From Chloroflexota bacterium (lineage in GTDB: Bacteria > Chloroflexota > Anaerolineae > Anaerolineales > Villigracilaceae), in contig JACRBL010000041.1 in the NCBI GenBank assembly GCA_016234485.1, forward strand, positions 1 through 41,361: a stretch of 41,361 nucleotides of DNA. The letters run 5' to 3'. Positions within the stretch are counted from its first letter, which is position 1, and each line of letters opens with the position of its first letter. Position numbers and translations under genes: made by a program. Below the pieces are notes generated by a model. That model worked only from the letters and a program-made list of their open reading frames with translations. It searched no databases and had not been told where the DNA came from. This document shows positions 40,955 through 41,361 of the stretch, piece after piece.

Positions 40955-41059
40955 CCGCGTGCCGCGGCGCGCCATCACGTTCTCGATCACTTCGCACTGA
41001 AGCGGACGAAAAGTATCGTACCCAAAAGTCTCTTTGAGGACGGAAGCGGGTGTGGACAT
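40955..41059 (-). pseudogene. recQ: recQ 5' fragment
   Basis: A minus-strand frame from ATG 41059 reads STPASVLKETFGYDTFRPLQ, then CEVIENVMARR, the typical opening of RecQ helicase ('aLk..FGyd.FRpLQ.e.I..vl'). The expected ATP-binding motif does not follow: the sequence changes at about 40965, just after the XdhC stop. Only about 32 residues remain, so the gene is broken at the island boundary. The start lies 19 bases after the comM terminator hairpin. Confidence 0.7.
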
Positions 41060-41077
41060 CCCCGAAGAATAAAACAA

Positions 41078-41110
41078 AAATCGCCCCGTCAGTATCTGAC
41101 GGGGCGATTT
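41078..41110 (-). terminator. Rho-independent terminator of comM
   Basis: AAATCGCCCCGTCAG (41078–41092) pairs perfectly with CTGACGGGGCGATTT (41096–41110) around a TAT loop. Read on the minus strand it is followed by TTTTTGTTTTATT, a fitting T-tract. It lies about 50 bp beyond the comM stop. Confidence 0.88.
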
Positions 41111-41160
41111 GATCATCGATAGTTAGATGACCGCCGGGCGAAATTTACATCCATAAACGA

Positions 41161-41361
41161 TCATCCCACCATCAACTTCGGACGATACTGCAGCGCCTCT
41201 GCCAAATGCGGCGGCTGGATCGCCTCGCTTCCGCCCAAGTCCGCGATCGTGCGCGCCAGTTTCAAAATGCGATGGTAGGCGCGAGCCGAGAGGTTCATTT
41301 GATTCATCGCCGAGCGCATGAGCGACTCGCTGGTATCGTCCAATTTACAAAACTTGCGGAC
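41161..41361 (-). CDS. comM: ComM (YifB) Mg-chelatase-like AAA+ protein, C-terminal end (partial)
   Basis: The last 66 codons plus stop (TGA 41161–41163) run uninterrupted to the window's right edge, in frame. Visible: RKFCKLDDTSESLMRSAMNQ, NLSARAYHRILKLARTIADL, HLAEALQYRPKLMVG. ComM is a hexameric helicase that extends branch migration during natural transformation. The upstream domains lie off the window, so this copy may be intact. The fragment at 16934–17165 duplicates this end. comM is a known integration target of islands in other bacteria (AbaR islands in Acinetobacter), which makes the duplication notable. Confidence 0.93.
   Translation of the reverse strand, partial: VRKFCKLDDTSESLMRSAMNQMNLSARAYHRILKLARTIADLGGSEAIQPPHLAEALQYRPKLMVG

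Overview
The window looks like a chromosomal segment from a filamentous or fermentative Chloroflexota bacterium, most likely class Anaerolineae. This is inferred from gene content (a roadblock/LC7–V4R–response-regulator operon, a full tetrapyrrole operon, CoxL/CoxM/CoxS genes, BMP-type transporters) and from the abundance of heptad repeats; I could not test it by search. Almost everything from 1.6 kb onward is on the minus strand.

Layout. (a) 0–1.2 kb: a partial gene and a small two-gene plus-strand unit (SRPBCC-like protein, isoprenylcysteine-methyltransferase-like membrane protein). (b) 1.6–4.2 kb: a minus-strand operon of roadblock/LC7 protein, V4R sensor, response regulator and polyprenol-phosphate glycosyltransferase, with a very good sigma70-type promoter. 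(c) 4.4–6.5 kb: an exported L,D-transpeptidase, tRNA-Asp with its own promoter and terminator, an excisionase-like HTH protein and debris of an insertion sequence. (d) 6.5–16.8 kb: a heme/tetrapyrrole operon in the order hemA-hemC-hemD-hemB-radical SAM/SPASM-hemE-two DUF4491-type membrane proteins-hemY-hemL-small membrane protein. Many of its gene junctions, and some coding sequences, are built from 7-bp-period repeats. (e) 16.9–41.4 kb: a catabolic island of about 24 kb bounded on both sides by the same 3' end of comM in the same orientation (91% identical over 185 nt, 24,230 bp apart). A broken recQ start lies at its right edge.

The island reads as one pathway expressed from a divergent promoter region at 39.7–39.8 kb. 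Rightward is an XdhC-type molybdenum-hydroxylase maturation factor. Leftward are, in order: a CaiB-type CoA-transferase, FdrA, a nitrilase-superfamily amidase, a DUF1116 protein, a double-domain cyclase/amidohydrolase, a three-gene interruption (DUF3800, NmrA-like, DinB), a three-subunit molybdenum hydroxylase with CoxG, a BMP-type ABC transporter, a single-domain cyclase, a thiolase with its DUF35 partner, and a DUF2877 protein. FdrA, DUF1116 and DUF2877 are the three families of the oxamate carbamoyltransferase of Escherichia coli (AllF/AllG/AllH). My inference is that the island imports a nitrogen heterocycle or cyclic ureide, hydroxylates it, opens the ring with cyclase-fold amidohydrolases, transfers or phosphorolyses a carbamoyl group, and processes the carbon skeleton as a CoA ester. 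The substrate is unknown. The thiolase lacks its catalytic cysteine and the double cyclase has an altered metal motif in one half, so parts of this route may use unusual chemistry.
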